Source of the DNA: Reinekea blandensis MED297 | Lineage (GTDB): Bacteria > Pseudomonadota > Gammaproteobacteria > Pseudomonadales > Natronospirillaceae | Reading direction: 5' to 3' | Assembly: GCF_000153185.1 (NCBI RefSeq) | Contig: NZ_CH724155.1 | Location: forward strand, 103,218-167,217 | Length of the DNA stretch: 64,000 nucleotides | Part shown: positions 1 to 8,905 of the stretch, piece by piece | Numbering within the stretch: the stretch's first letter is position 1 | Layout of the letters: each line of letters starts with the position of its first letter | The notes under the pieces: model-generated | What the model saw: the letters and a program-made list of their open reading frames with translations, nothing else | Told to the model about the DNA's origin: nothing | Databases searched by the model: none | Program-made: the position numbers and the translations under genes

Positions 1-36
1 GACCGGCAAAATCAGACCCGAATGAGGATCTAAAAC

Positions 37-1191
37 ATGAGCGAATATTCTTTATTTACATCGGAAAGTGTTTCAGAAGGCCATCCCGATAAAATGGCAG
101 ACCAGATTTCGGATGCCGTGCTGGACGCCATCATCACCGAAGATCCGCACGCTCGTGTGGCGGTCGAAACGTTGGTGAAAACCGGTATGGCGATCATTGC
201 CGGTGAAGTCCGGACCTCGACGTACGTCGATTTAGAAGACATCGTCCGGGACGTTATCCGCGACATCGGCTACACCTCTTCAGATGTGGGTTTCGATGGT
301 TCTTCCTGTGCCGTCATTAACGCCATCGGCAAACAGTCGTCCGACATTGCGGTCGGTGTCGACGAAGCCGAAGACAAAGATCTCGGTGCCGGTGACCAGG
401 GTTTGATGTTCGGTTACGCCACCAATGAAACCGAAACCTATATGCCAGCGCCGATTTACTACTCTCATCGGTTGGTTGAGCAGCAGGCCAAACTGCGCAA
501 AAACGGGGTACTCCCCTGGTTACGCCCGGACGCAAAATCGCAGGTAACCCTGCGCTACGAAAACGGCAAGCCTGTCGCTGTCGATGCCGTCGTTCTTTCA
601 ACGCAACACGATCCAAGCATCAAACTGGACGACCTGCGCGAAGCGGTACTGGAAAACGTCATTAAAGAAGTACTGCCATCTGAATGGCTGCACGCAGACA
701 CCAAGTTTCATATTAACCCGACCGGCATTTTTGTCATCGGTGGCCCCGTCGGTGACTGCGGTCTGACCGGACGTAAAATCATCGTCGACACTTACGGCGG
801 CATGGCCCGTCACGGTGGTGGCGCGTTCTCCGGCAAAGACCCATCCAAGGTTGACCGTTCAGCGGCCTATGCCGGCCGTTATGTGGCGAAAAATATCGTC
901 GCGGCAGGCCTTGCCGACAAATGTGAAATTCAGGTTTCGTACGCCATTGGTGTCGCCGAACCAACATCGATTGCCATCAACACGTTCGGCACCAACAAAG
1001 TTGACGAAGCCTTGATCGCGGAACTGGTTCGCGAGCACTTCGATCTGCGCCCACGCGGCATCATTGAAATGCTCGACCTGCGTAAACCGATTTACCGCCC
1101 AACCGCAGCTTACGGTCACTTTGGCCGAGACGGGTTCAGTTGGGAAGCGACCGATAAGGTCGATGTGCTGAAAGCCGGAGCGAAGCTTTAA
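37..1191 (+). CDS. metK: S-adenosylmethionine synthetase (MetK)
   Basis: Makes S-adenosylmethionine from methionine and ATP in the cytosol, the entry to all SAM-dependent methylation. The 384-residue product has the usual family length. Visible family motifs are GHPDK at residues 15-19, [12 protein letters not shown] at about 117-128, and the glycine-rich loop [19 protein letters not shown] from about 259. A GAGG-like ribosome site lies about ten bases before the ATG. Only 36 bases upstream are in the window, too few to judge a promoter or SAM riboswitch. It is followed on the same strand by ahcY and metF, so three enzymes of the activated methyl cycle sit together and probably are transcribed together. 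Identification is secure. Confidence 0.98.
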   Translation: MSEYSLFTSESVSEGHPDKMADQISDAVLDAIITEDPHARVAVETLVKTGMAIIAGEVRTSTYVDLEDIVRDVIRDIGYTSSDVGFDGSSCAVINAIGKQSSDIAVGVDEAEDKDLGAGDQGLMFGYATNETETYMPAPIYYSHRLVEQQAKLRKNGVLPWLRPDAKSQVTLRYENGKPVAVDAVVLSTQHDPSIKLDDLREAVLENVIKEVLPSEWLHADTKFHINPTGIFVIGGPVGDCGLTGRKIIVDTYGGMARHGGGAFSGKDPSKVDRSAAYAGRYVAKNIVAAGLADKCEIQVSYAIGVAEPTSIAINTFGTNKVDEALIAELVREHFDLRPRGIIEMLDLRKPIYRPTAAYGHFGRDGFSWEATDKVDVLKAGAKL

Positions 1192-1239
1192 CAAAGCGGC
1201 AAGACAGTTTCCTGCCAAGCCTGTAACTAAATTAAATCT

Positions 1240-1270
1240 TGAAGCTGAAAGCTGACCGCTTGCAGCTTCA
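1240..1270 (+). repeat. Hairpin in the metK-ahcY gap
   Basis: An 8-base perfect inverted repeat, TGAAGCTG at 1240-1247 and CAGCTTCA at 1263-1270, closes a loop that itself holds another AGCTG. It ends just before the ahcY ribosome site. A hairpin with the same AGCTG core lies between ahcY and metF. There is no T-run, so it is not an ordinary terminator. It may be a processing or repeat element of the operon; function unknown. Confidence 0.5.
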
Positions 1271-1288
1271 TAAATGAGGAACGAATTT

Positions 1289-2671
1289 ATGACCAACTTC
1301 ACCGACTACAAAGTCGCCGACATCAACCTGGCCGACTGGGGTCGCAAAGAAATTGCCATCGCCGAAAGCGAAATGCCGGCTCTGATGGCTCTGCGCCGTA
1401 AATACAAAGCTGACCAGCCGCTGGCCGGCGCCCGCATCATGGGCTGTATTCACATGACGATTCAAACGGCCGTGCTGATCGAAACTCTGGTTGAGCTGGG
1501 TGCGGAAGTGCGCTGGTCATCGTGCAACATCTTTTCCACTCAGGATCACGCCGCGGCCGCCATTGCCGCCGCCGGTATTCCTGTGTTCGCCTGGAAAGGT
1601 GAAACCGAAGAAGAATTCTGGTGGTGCATCGAGCAGACCATCCGAGCGGAAAAAGACAGCGACGCGCTGTGGAACCCGAACATGATTCTGGATGACGGCG
1701 GCGACCTGACTTTCCTGGTTGAAGACAAGTTCCCGCAACTGTGGGACGACATCCACGGTATCTCCGAAGAAACCACCACGGGTGTTCACCGTCTGTTGGA
1801 AATGCTGCAGGAAGGCACGCTGAAAGTTCCGGCCATCAATGTGAACGACTCGGTCACCAAATCGAAGAACGACAACAAGTACGGCTGCCGTCACTCGCTG
1901 AATGATGCGATCAAACGCGGTACCGACCACCTGTTGTCAGGTAAAAAAGCCCTGGTTATCGGTTACGGCGATGTCGGTAAAGGTTCCGCCGCCTCTCTGC
2001 GTCAGGAAGGCATGATCGTTAAGGTCACCGAAATTGATCCGATCTGTGCCATGCAAGCCTGCATGGACGGTTTCGAAGTGGTGTCGCCTTATCTGAATGG
2101 TCAAAACGATGGCACCGCAGCAAGCATCAACACCGCCTTGCTGGGCAATACCGATCTGATTGTCACTACCACCGGCAACACCACCGTGTGTGACAAACAC
2201 ATGCTGGCGGCGGTAAAGAGTGGCGCGGTGGTCTGTAACATCGGTCACTTCGACAACGAAATCGATACAGCCTTTATGCGTGAAAACTGGAAATGGGAAG
2301 AAGTTAAACCTCAGGTCCACCAGATTTATCGCAGCGACAACCAGGACGATTTCATCATTCTGTTGTCCGAAGGCCGTCTGGTGAACCTGGGTAACGCCAC
2401 CGGTCACCCAAGCCGCATCATGGACGGCTCCTTTGCCAATCAGGTGCTCGCGCAGATGTATCTGTTTGAGCGTAAGTTTGCGGATTTGAGTGCTGACGAG
2501 AAGAAAGCCGGACTGTATGTGAAAGTTCTGCCGAAGAAACTCGACGAAGAAGTCGCCGCCGAAATGGTGAAAGGCTTCGGTGGTGTGATTACTCAGCTGA
2601 CGAAAGAACAGGCCGATTACATCAACGTGCCCGTCGAAGGTCCGTTTAAACCGGAAGAGTATAAGTACTAA
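1289..2671 (+). CDS. ahcY: Adenosylhomocysteinase
   Basis: Hydrolyses S-adenosylhomocysteine to adenosine and homocysteine with tightly bound NAD, removing the product inhibitor of methyltransferases. I chose the ATG at 1289 (460 residues) rather than the in-frame ATG at 1274, because an AGGA ribosome site at 1277-1280 overlaps the earlier start and is correctly spaced for the later one. The NAD-binding loop GYGDVGKG is at about residues 225-232, and the C-terminus ends in the family's typical KPEEYKY (Lys-Tyr tail). It lies between metK and metF on the same strand. I looked for the conserved core of the SAH riboswitch in the leader and did not find it. Confidence 0.97.
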   Translation: MTNFTDYKVADINLADWGRKEIAIAESEMPALMALRRKYKADQPLAGARIMGCIHMTIQTAVLIETLVELGAEVRWSSCNIFSTQDHAAAAIAAAGIPVFAWKGETEEEFWWCIEQTIRAEKDSDALWNPNMILDDGGDLTFLVEDKFPQLWDDIHGISEETTTGVHRLLEMLQEGTLKVPAINVNDSVTKSKNDNKYGCRHSLNDAIKRGTDHLLSGKKALVIGYGDVGKGSAASLRQEGMIVKVTEIDPICAMQACMDGFEVVSPYLNGQNDGTAASINTALLGNTDLIVTTTGNTTVCDKHMLAAVKSGAVVCNIGHFDNEIDTAFMRENWKWEEVKPQVHQIYRSDNQDDFIILLSEGRLVNLGNATGHPSRIMDGSFANQVLAQMYLFERKFADLSADEKKAGLYVKVLPKKLDEEVAAEMVKGFGGVITQLTKEQADYINVPVEGPFKPEEYKY

Positions 2672-2676
2672 AAGAA

Positions 2677-2725
2677 AGCTGCGAGAGCTTAGAGCTGCGG
2701 GTTAAGACCTTTTCTTCTCGCAGCT
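2677..2725 (+). repeat. Hairpin in the ahcY-metF gap
   Basis: A 10-base perfect inverted repeat, AGCTGCGAGA at 2677-2686 and TCTCGCAGCT at 2716-2725, with a further AGCTGCGG inside the loop. It resembles the AGCTG-rich hairpin between metK and ahcY. No T-run follows the second arm. It could be an intergenic repeat family or an RNA element tuning metF relative to ahcY; neither is demonstrated. Confidence 0.5.
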
Positions 2726-2764
2726 AGCAGCATACGAGTCAAAATCTAAACCGAGAACCAAACC

Positions 2765-3598
2765 ATGAATACTCCCGTCCCGGTCAGTTTCGAGTTTTTT
2801 CCACCGAAAACCGACGCTGGTTACGACAATCTGCTGAAAGCGCATGATGAGCTGAAGACCACCAACCCCGAATTTTTCAGTGTCACTTACGGCGCTGGTG
2901 GCTCGACTCAGGAGCGGACGATCAACACCGTCATTGAACTGAACAAGCGTGGCGTGCCCGCGGCACCTCATTTGTCTTGCATTGGTTCCAAAGCCGACAC
3001 CATTAAAGACCTGTTAACCACCTACAAAGCCGAAGGCATCAATCGCATCGTCGCCCTGCGCGGTGATCTGCCCAGCGGTATGGTGGGCACCGGGGGCGAC
3101 TTCAATTACGCCTCCGACCTGGTGACGTTCGTAAAGCAGGAGTTTGGCGATACCTTTCATATTGAAGTCGCGGCCTACCCGGAAATGCACCCACAGGCGG
3201 CTAACTTAGACGCCGACATCGATAACTTCGTGCGTAAAGCGAAGTGTGGTGCGGACAGTGCCATCACCCAGTATTTCTACAATGCCAACGCCTATAAACA
3301 TTTTGTCGATGAAGTGCGTAAGCGCGATTGTGACATCGACATCGTGCCCGGCATCATGCCGATCACCAATTACAGTAATCTGGTGCGTTTCTCGGATGCC
3401 TGCGGCGCTGACATTCCGCGCTGGATGCGCAAAGCGCTGGAAACCTGTTCCGACGATGTGCAACGTATTCAGCGTATCGGGCTGAACTTTGTTGTCGACC
3501 TGTGCCAGGACCTGATTCAGGCCGGCGCACCCAAGCTGCATTTTTACAGCATGAACCGCTCCGGTCCGACGCTCGACATTCTGAAACAACTCAGCTGA
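2765..3598 (+). CDS. metF: 5,10-methylenetetrahydrofolate reductase
   Basis: Flavoenzyme reducing 5,10-methylene-THF to 5-methyl-THF, the methyl donor for regenerating methionine from the homocysteine that AhcY produces. The 277-residue protein is the usual bacterial MetF length and begins with the family's beta-strand SFEFFPPK, followed by FSVTYGAGGST, where FAD and folate bind. The catalytic-face segment ALRGDLP is at about residues 98-104. The Shine-Dalgarno before the ATG is weak, which fits the hairpin-rich 93-base gap after ahcY and may mean separate control. Third gene of the methyl-cycle cluster. Confidence 0.96.
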   Translation: MNTPVPVSFEFFPPKTDAGYDNLLKAHDELKTTNPEFFSVTYGAGGSTQERTINTVIELNKRGVPAAPHLSCIGSKADTIKDLLTTYKAEGINRIVALRGDLPSGMVGTGGDFNYASDLVTFVKQEFGDTFHIEVAAYPEMHPQAANLDADIDNFVRKAKCGADSAITQYFYNANAYKHFVDEVRKRDCDIDIVPGIMPITNYSNLVRFSDACGADIPRWMRKALETCSDDVQRIQRIGLNFVVDLCQDLIQAGAPKLHFYSMNRSGPTLDILKQLS

Positions 3599-3650
3599 CA
3601 ACACTGCTGCCCCATAACGCTTCTAACCTCAGATAGGCGCAAGGGCAGCT

Positions 3651-3764
3651 GTTTCAGAGCTTCTTTCTGGGAACCGTCAACAACATGGATGTTGTTGCCG
3701 AGCCCAATGGCGGTCCGACGTCTCGGCGGGTTTATAGCGTGTTTCCAGAAAGAAGCTCTGAAAC
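3651..3764. repeat. Composite inverted repeat in the metF-argC gap (3599-3913)
   Basis: The 315-base gap after metF holds no gene. It carries 20-base perfect arms at 3651-3670 and 3745-3764 (left arm starts GTTTCAGAGC), extended by a G-T pair and three more pairs. Inside are two smaller hairpins: CAACAACA/TGTTGTTG (3678-3697, loop TGGA) and CCGAG/CTCGG (3698-3702 with 3722-3726). The whole folds into a stem ending in a multi-branch junction. I saw no second copy in the window, no open reading frame and no target duplication. Candidates are a MITE or REP-like mobile repeat, a structured RNA, or a strong 3' end for the methyl-cycle transcript. Confidence 0.7.
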
Positions 3765-3913
3765 GGCCCGGTTGATCGTTGAGACAGCGATGAGTTGACT
3801 AAGACCATTTACGCCGAACAGGGCTGAAAAGCCCTGTTGCGTAAGCTGCTTTCGGTTTCGGCGGCGCTTTCCTCTATAATGTCGGGAAATTTCTGACAGA
3901 GCACATCGCCGAC

Positions 3914-4861
3914 ATGAGTAAAATCACCGCTTACATCGATGGCCAGTACGGCACCACCGGCCTGCAGATTCACCAGCGCCTGGCCGATCACCCGGACGTC
4001 GATATTCTGAGCATACCTGAAGCTCAGAAAAAAGATCCGGCATTGCGACGTGAGTTTCTCAACAAAGCCGATGTGGTCTTTCTCTGCCTGCCCGATGATG
4101 CTTCACGCGAAGCCGTCCGTCTGATTGATAACCCGGAAACCGTCATTATTGATGCCTCGACCGCCTTCCGGGTCGATCCAAAATGGGTCTATGGCGTTCC
4201 GGAACTGCCCGGTTATCGTAGCCGCCTTCAAACCAGCAACCGTATCGCTAACCCGGGATGCTATCCCACTGGCATGACCATGCTGGTCGCACCATTGGTG
4301 AAGGCCGGTATCGTTCCTAAAGACTACGCCATGACCGTACAGGCCATCACCGGCTACAGCGGTGGCGGTAAAGCAATGATTGCCGACTATCAGGCGATGG
4401 ATGACAGCCAACGTCAGCGCGCCGCAGCCCGTTTTAAAAACCTGGATCTTAACCACAAGCACCTGCCGGAAATGACGAACGTTACCGGGCTTTCTCATGC
4501 ACCCGTTTTCGTTCCGACCGTCGCCCACGTTGAGCAAGGCATGCTGGTCAGCATCGCACTGCATGAACACGCCATTCACGGCAGCGCCGAGCAGATTCAC
4601 ACCACGTTGGCCGAAACCTATACCGGCGAGCCGTTTGTCACGCTGTTCCCGTTGAATGATGAAAGCCAGCTGGATGAAGGCTTTCTCGATCCGACCGCCT
4701 GCAACGGCACCAACCGGATCGAACTGTTTGTTTTCAGTTCCGAAGATCGCGTCTATCTGGTGGCCCGGCTCGACAACCTCGGCAAAGGCGCTTCCGGCGC
4801 GGCGGTACAGAACATGAACTGCCGCTTCGGACTGACTGAAACCACCGGACTGACGCAATGA
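3914..4861 (+). CDS. argC: N-acetyl-gamma-glutamyl-phosphate reductase, short (type 2) form
   Basis: NADPH-dependent reduction of N-acetylglutamyl phosphate to the semialdehyde, third step of arginine synthesis. At 315 residues, with an N-terminal GQYGTTG nucleotide loop (about residues 10-16) and the catalytic cysteine in NPGCYPTG at Cys116, it matches the shorter ArgC subfamily rather than the longer enterobacterial form. Its stop overlaps the next gene by four bases (ATGA), so translation is probably coupled to the lipoprotein gene and then rsmE. No other arginine gene is nearby. Confidence 0.93.
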   Translation: MSKITAYIDGQYGTTGLQIHQRLADHPDVDILSIPEAQKKDPALRREFLNKADVVFLCLPDDASREAVRLIDNPETVIIDASTAFRVDPKWVYGVPELPGYRSRLQTSNRIANPGCYPTGMTMLVAPLVKAGIVPKDYAMTVQAITGYSGGGKAMIADYQAMDDSQRQRAAARFKNLDLNHKHLPEMTNVTGLSHAPVFVPTVAHVEQGMLVSIALHEHAIHGSAEQIHTTLAETYTGEPFVTLFPLNDESQLDEGFLDPTACNGTNRIELFVFSSEDRVYLVARLDNLGKGASGAAVQNMNCRFGLTETTGLTQ

Positions 4862-5286
4862 ACCGAATCGGGTTAGGGTCATTGATCATGACCTCGGTGA
4901 TCCTCTGCGCCTGCGCGTCAGACCCGGTGATGGAGACGGCAGACAATGAAACGTCAACACCACAGGTTCCGTCGGTCATTTTTCTTCAGTATCTGAACCA
5001 ACAGGCACCCATATTGATCTGCAATCAGGACCCACAGGTGGCGTGTCTGAACATGCCAACGTCACTGTGTCAGGCCAGTGTGCAAGCCTCAGCCGAGCGC
5101 TGCGGACCCGAACTGCTCAAAGCCTGGCCGGCGTCTTTTGCCGAAAACCAAGCCAACGCCACCCGCTACGCTCAAGAGTACCGTAACTGCCTGTTGCAAG
5201 ACTGGGTGGATGAATATGGCCTGCAAACCGCGCGGTTAGAGGCCTGCGGGATCCAACTTCCCCCGTCATCGGAGTCCACACCATGA
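4858..5286 (+). CDS. Small predicted lipoprotein, function unknown
   Basis: A 142-residue protein with a short basic start, a hydrophobic stretch and a lipobox LCAC whose Cys19 would be lipidated, so it should be membrane anchored after signal peptidase II cleavage. The mature part is rich in cysteine (at least six after the lipobox) and has spaced CxxxxP and CxxxL elements, which suggests disulfides in the periplasm. I do not recognise the family. It overlaps argC upstream and rsmE downstream by four bases each, so it is translated within that operon although its job appears unrelated. Confidence 0.75.
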   Translation: MNRIGLGSLIMTSVILCACASDPVMETADNETSTPQVPSVIFLQYLNQQAPILICNQDPQVACLNMPTSLCQASVQASAERCGPELLKAWPASFAENQANATRYAQEYRNCLLQDWVDEYGLQTARLEACGIQLPPSSESTP

Positions 5287-6020
5287 GAACCATTCGGGTT
5301 TGTTTGCCCGAGGCTGATCCCGGGTTGATCGATCAGGCGGTCGAGCTGCCGTCGTCGGTGTTTCAACACCTGATCAAAGTACTGCGACTCAAAGACGGCG
5401 CAGACATTCAGGTGTTTAACGGACGCGGTGATCGCTTTCGTGCGGAACTGACCGAGGTCGGTAAAAAGCAGGCGTCCGCCCGTTTGCTGGAACAACTGGA
5501 TGCCACACCCGAACCACAGCTGCACACCCACCTTGGCCTGGTGATGTCCAAAGGCGACCGCTTTGATTACGCCCTGCAGAAAGCCACCGAACTGGGCGTC
5601 ACCTCAATCACACCGCTCACCAGTGAACACTGCGATCTGCGCCTGAATGCCGAACGCCAAACCAAGAAAATGGCCCATTGGCAGGGTGTGATCGAATCGG
5701 CCTGCGAGCAATGCTATCGCGATACAGTGCCCATTCTGTACCCGGTGCGCGCACTGCGTGATTGGGTCGAGATTCAGGATTCCGACGTTCAGCTGATTCT
5801 CCATACGGCGGCACAGGCACCTGACTGGCCGGAGGAATCCCCGCAGTCTGTCAGCTTTCTGATCGGCCCGGAAGGCGGTTTGTCGGACGACGAAGTTCAA
5901 TGGTCGTTGAAAAACGACTTCATGAGTTGGCAGCTCGGCCCGCGTATTCTGCGGACCGAAACCGCGCCGGTGGTCATGCTTTCTTTGCTGCAGAACAAAT
6001 GGGGTGACTTTCCCGGCTGA
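5283..6020 (+). CDS. rsmE: 16S rRNA m3U1498 methyltransferase
   Basis: SAM-dependent N3 methylation of U1498 in 16S rRNA of the small subunit. The 245-residue length fits the family. An N-terminal PUA-like part is followed by a SPOUT knot with GPEGGL at about residues 195-200 and LGPRILRTETAP at about 218-229, both family signatures. Starts inside the ATGA overlap with the lipoprotein gene. Its stop is only six bases from the end of the convergent antiporter gene, with no visible terminator between them. Confidence 0.96.
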   Translation: MRTIRVCLPEADPGLIDQAVELPSSVFQHLIKVLRLKDGADIQVFNGRGDRFRAELTEVGKKQASARLLEQLDATPEPQLHTHLGLVMSKGDRFDYALQKATELGVTSITPLTSEHCDLRLNAERQTKKMAHWQGVIESACEQCYRDTVPILYPVRALRDWVEIQDSDVQLILHTAAQAPDWPEESPQSVSFLIGPEGGLSDDEVQWSLKNDFMSWQLGPRILRTETAPVVMLSLLQNKWGDFPG

Positions 6021-6026
6021 ACCTGA

Positions 6027-7196
6027 TCATCGAGTGGCTCTAAGCACCGACCGTCGGGTCAGTACCGGACCGATCAGGTCAAACAACACCGTCGAGGCAA
6101 TCACCACCGACAACAAGGTCTGGCGGTGCTCTGGAAACGCAGCAGACGCCACCAGCGCCAGACCGATCGGCACCCCGGCCTGCGGTAAAAGTGCCAAGCC
6201 CAACCAGCGACGCGTCAGTGCATCGGTTCGACTCAATCGACAACCGAGCCAGGCACCGGCGAACTTCCCGGCAGTACGCATCAGGATATACAGCAATCCT
6301 ATCAGCGACAGGCTGCCCAGCGATGACAAATCCAGCGACGCGCCGGCAATCACAAAGAAGATGAGCATGAACAGTGATTCCACGCCTTCAATTGCGTGAA
6401 ACGGATAATCGTGATGCTCTGCCAGGTTCACGATGACCGCGCCAAGCACCATGGCCGCAATCAGATAAGACACCCCCAGCCACAGGGCCAGGCCACCGCA
6501 AATACAGACCACGCCCAAAGCTTCCGTTAACATCGGTTGCCCCGGGCGAATGCGTCCGGTCGCGTAAGCCGATGGCACACCGAGCATGACGCCCAGGATG
6601 ACGGCACCGATCATCTCCTCGAAGGCCGCCATCAGAAACGGTTCATCGACGCCATGACCCGTCATCTGACTCACCAGGGACATGCCCATGCCGAAAAGAA
6701 TCAATGCCCAAAGGTCATCGACGGCCACGATGGACAGGAGCAACTGAGAAAATCGGGAGTCCGGATTGGTTTCCGCAACCACATCTAATATGGCCGCCGG
6801 CGCGGTTGCTGAAGCAATGCAACCGAGCAAAAGCGCAATCGCAAAGGACAACCCCGCCCACCACAATACAGCGGCAACCAACACCGCCGTCAGTAAGGCG
6901 GCACAGATGGAAATCACCATGACCGGCCAGGCGGATGTTTTCAATGAATCGCGGGTCAGTTTACCGCCCAACAAAAACCCGACCATTAACAAAGTCAGGT
7001 CGGCAATCAGATCAAACCGGTCGGTGAACAATGGTGGAATCAGATCCAATGCCTGTGGGCCGATAACAATGCCAAACAACAGCAACAACGTCACCCTGGG
7101 CAGTCGGGTCCGATGCGCCAATGCCGACGTAACCAGCCCCAGCAGCAGTAAAGACCCGATGGTGAGCAGAAATTCGGCGGTGTTCAACATGGTCAC
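6027..7196 (-). CDS. Cation/proton antiporter of the CPA2 type
   Basis: A 389-residue integral membrane protein with about 11-12 hydrophobic segments and the Na+/H+-exchanger fold. Visible are the N-terminal RLPRVTLLLLFGIVIGPQ element typical of KefB/NhaP-like carriers and a later polar pair AVDDLWALILFG in the membrane, where the acidic residues would carry ions and protons. There is no C-terminal TrkA-N domain, so it is not a full Kef system. Likely role is sodium or potassium/proton exchange for pH and salt balance; the ion cannot be read from sequence. It converges with rsmE and diverges from the methyltransferase gene. Confidence 0.85.
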   Translation of the reverse strand: MTMLNTAEFLLTIGSLLLLGLVTSALAHRTRLPRVTLLLLFGIVIGPQALDLIPPLFTDRFDLIADLTLLMVGFLLGGKLTRDSLKTSAWPVMVISICAALLTAVLVAAVLWWAGLSFAIALLLGCIASATAPAAILDVVAETNPDSRFSQLLLSIVAVDDLWALILFGMGMSLVSQMTGHGVDEPFLMAAFEEMIGAVILGVMLGVPSAYATGRIRPGQPMLTEALGVVCICGGLALWLGVSYLIAAMVLGAVIVNLAEHHDYPFHAIEGVESLFMLIFFVIAGASLDLSSLGSLSLIGLLYILMRTAGKFAGAWLGCRLSRTDALTRRWLGLALLPQAGVPIGLALVASAAFPEHRQTLLSVVIASTVLFDLIGPVLTRRSVLRATR

Positions 7197-7261
7197 ACCT
7201 GTTGCTACAGTCCTTCCTCAGTTAAGCTGCTGGCCCGGCTTCCCGCAAGAACTGAACATTC

Positions 7262-7897
7262 ATGAACCAGTGCCCTCTGTGTTACAGCGAACAGACGACC
7301 AACTACATCAGCGACCGCAAGCGAACGTTTCTTTACTGCGAACAATGCTCACTGGTGTTTGCCGAGCCAAAAAGCTGGCCAAACGCCGCGCTGGAAAAGG
7401 CCGAATATGACCAACACGAAAACCATCCTGACGACGACGGTTATCAGCGATTTCTGGCGCGTATGAGTCGTGCGCTTCATCGCCGGTTACCCTCTGCGGC
7501 TGACGTCCTTGATTTTGGCTGCGGCCCGAGCCCGGTTCTGGCGATGCAGTTACAGACACTCGGGCACAACGTCGCCGTCTACGATGTGTTTTATTACCCT
7601 GAACGAGCGGTGCTGGTACAGCATTACGATGCCATCGTCATGACGGAGGTTATCGAACATCTGCACGCACCCGGGCAAGTGCTCACCGAACTTTTTCAGC
7701 AATTGAAGCCAGGCGGTGTACTGGCTGTCATGACTCAGCGGGTCATCAGCCAGGAGCGATTTGCAAAATGGAACTACAAAAACGATCCGACCCACGTCTG
7801 CTTTTACTCTGATGCCACCTTTCACTGGATCGCGAATGAAAAGCAAGCCGAACTCAGTTTTGAAGAACGGGATCTGGTTTTCCTGACCCGGACCTGA
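7262..7897 (+). CDS. Zinc-ribbon class I SAM-dependent methyltransferase
   Basis: A 211-residue protein. The N-terminus has two CxxC pairs (Cys4/Cys7 and Cys26/Cys29), which look like a small zinc ribbon. The Rossmann part follows with motif I VLDFGCGPSP at about residues 82-91 and a post-I acidic loop ending in MTEVIEHL, as in ubiquinone/menaquinone-type small-molecule methyltransferases. Substrate unknown. It stands alone between a divergent antiporter and the acyltransferase. Confidence 0.8.
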   Translation: MNQCPLCYSEQTTNYISDRKRTFLYCEQCSLVFAEPKSWPNAALEKAEYDQHENHPDDDGYQRFLARMSRALHRRLPSAADVLDFGCGPSPVLAMQLQTLGHNVAVYDVFYYPERAVLVQHYDAIVMTEVIEHLHAPGQVLTELFQQLKPGGVLAVMTQRVISQERFAKWNYKNDPTHVCFYSDATFHWIANEKQAELSFEERDLVFLTRT

Positions 7898-7903
7898 ACT
7901 GAC

Positions 7904-7927
7904 CTAGGGCCTGTTAACACACCCTAG
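7904..7927. repeat. Short inverted repeat after the methyltransferase gene
   Basis: CTAGGG at 7904-7909 and CCCTAG at 7922-7927 enclose a 12-base spacer containing the palindrome GTTAAC. There is no T-run. It looks more like an intergenic repeat unit or protein site than a standard terminator. Confidence 0.4.
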
Positions 7928-7975
7928 TTCTTGATTTTATGACAGCGTTTCCGACAATAGGCGAAAACCGACTGA

Positions 7976-8905
7976 TTGATCGCTGTGCAAACTTTAACCC
8001 GACCGTTGCTGGGCGTCCTATCCATTCTGGCGCTCATACTCTACACCCTGTTTTTAGGCGTTTTTCTGTTTATTGCCGTCCTGTTCCGGCTGCTGCTGCC
8101 GGGCCGACTGGCGAGGCGATGGGCCAACCCCATGGTGGTTGAAGTGGCGTCAATCTGGGTCAGCGGTTTACTCGGGTGGATGCAACGGGTGCTGCGCATT
8201 CGCTTTGTCGTCAATCACGATCTCGATCTGCACATGAACCAGTGGAACCTGATTATCGCCAACCATCAAAGCTGGATAGATATTTTTGCATTACTTGCCG
8301 TGACGCTCAGGCGCTTACCGATCCTGAAATTTTTCATCAAGAAGCAACTGATTTGGGTACCGATCGCCGGGGTGGCCTGGTGGGCACTGGATTATCCGTT
8401 CATGTCCCGCCACTCGCGCGAGTATCTGAAAAAACATCCGGAAAAAGCCGGGCAGGATCTCGAAACCACCCGTCGCGCCTGTGAAAAATTTTCCGACCAG
8501 CCCACAACCATCGTGAACTTTCTGGAAGGCACCCGCCTGACCCCGGAAAAGCATGCGCAACAGAGTTCCCCCTATCGCCACCTGCTGAAACCAAAGTCCG
8601 GAGGCATCGCATTTGCCATTCAGGCGCTGGGTGAAAAGTTCGATACCATCATCGACACCACCATCCACTATCAGGGCAAAGCACCTAATTATTGGGATAT
8701 GGCCTGTGGTCGCGTCGGTACGGTCACGCTGAATATGCGAAAACTGGCCATTCCGCCCCGCTTCCAGCACATGGATTACAGCAACAACCGGGAAGATCGG
8801 GCGGCGTTCCAGCGCTGGGTCAGTGAGCTCTGGCAAGAAAAAGACGCCGAACTGGAAGCGCTGGAACAACAGAGTGCGGCTAACGGTCGTGTGAAATCCG
8901 GTTAG
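7976..8905 (+). CDS. Membrane-bound PlsC-family acyltransferase (YihG-like)
   Basis: Transfers an acyl group to a lysophospholipid-type acceptor at the inner membrane. Two hydrophobic helices (about residues 10-40) precede the catalytic NHQSWID (HxxxxD, His97 and Asp102), and the acceptor-binding FLEGTR follows. About 300 residues and a long C-terminal part resemble E. coli YihG rather than the short PlsC. The frame opens with TTG at 7976, and a GTG at 7985 is an equally weak alternative; no convincing ribosome site decides between them. The last 26 bases overlap the end of the convergent MFS gene. Confidence 0.85.
   Translation: MIAVQTLTRPLLGVLSILALILYTLFLGVFLFIAVLFRLLLPGRLARRWANPMVVEVASIWVSGLLGWMQRVLRIRFVVNHDLDLHMNQWNLIIANHQSWIDIFALLAVTLRRLPILKFFIKKQLIWVPIAGVAWWALDYPFMSRHSREYLKKHPEKAGQDLETTRRACEKFSDQPTTIVNFLEGTRLTPEKHAQQSSPYRHLLKPKSGGIAFAIQALGEKFDTIIDTTIHYQGKAPNYWDMACGRVGTVTLNMRKLAIPPRFQHMDYSNNREDRAAFQRWVSELWQEKDAELEALEQQSAANGRVKSG

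Noticed and set aside
1191-1288. SAH riboswitch upstream of ahcY
   Set aside because: I looked for the conserved core motifs in the 97-base gap and found only the AGCTG hairpin; no supporting match by eye.
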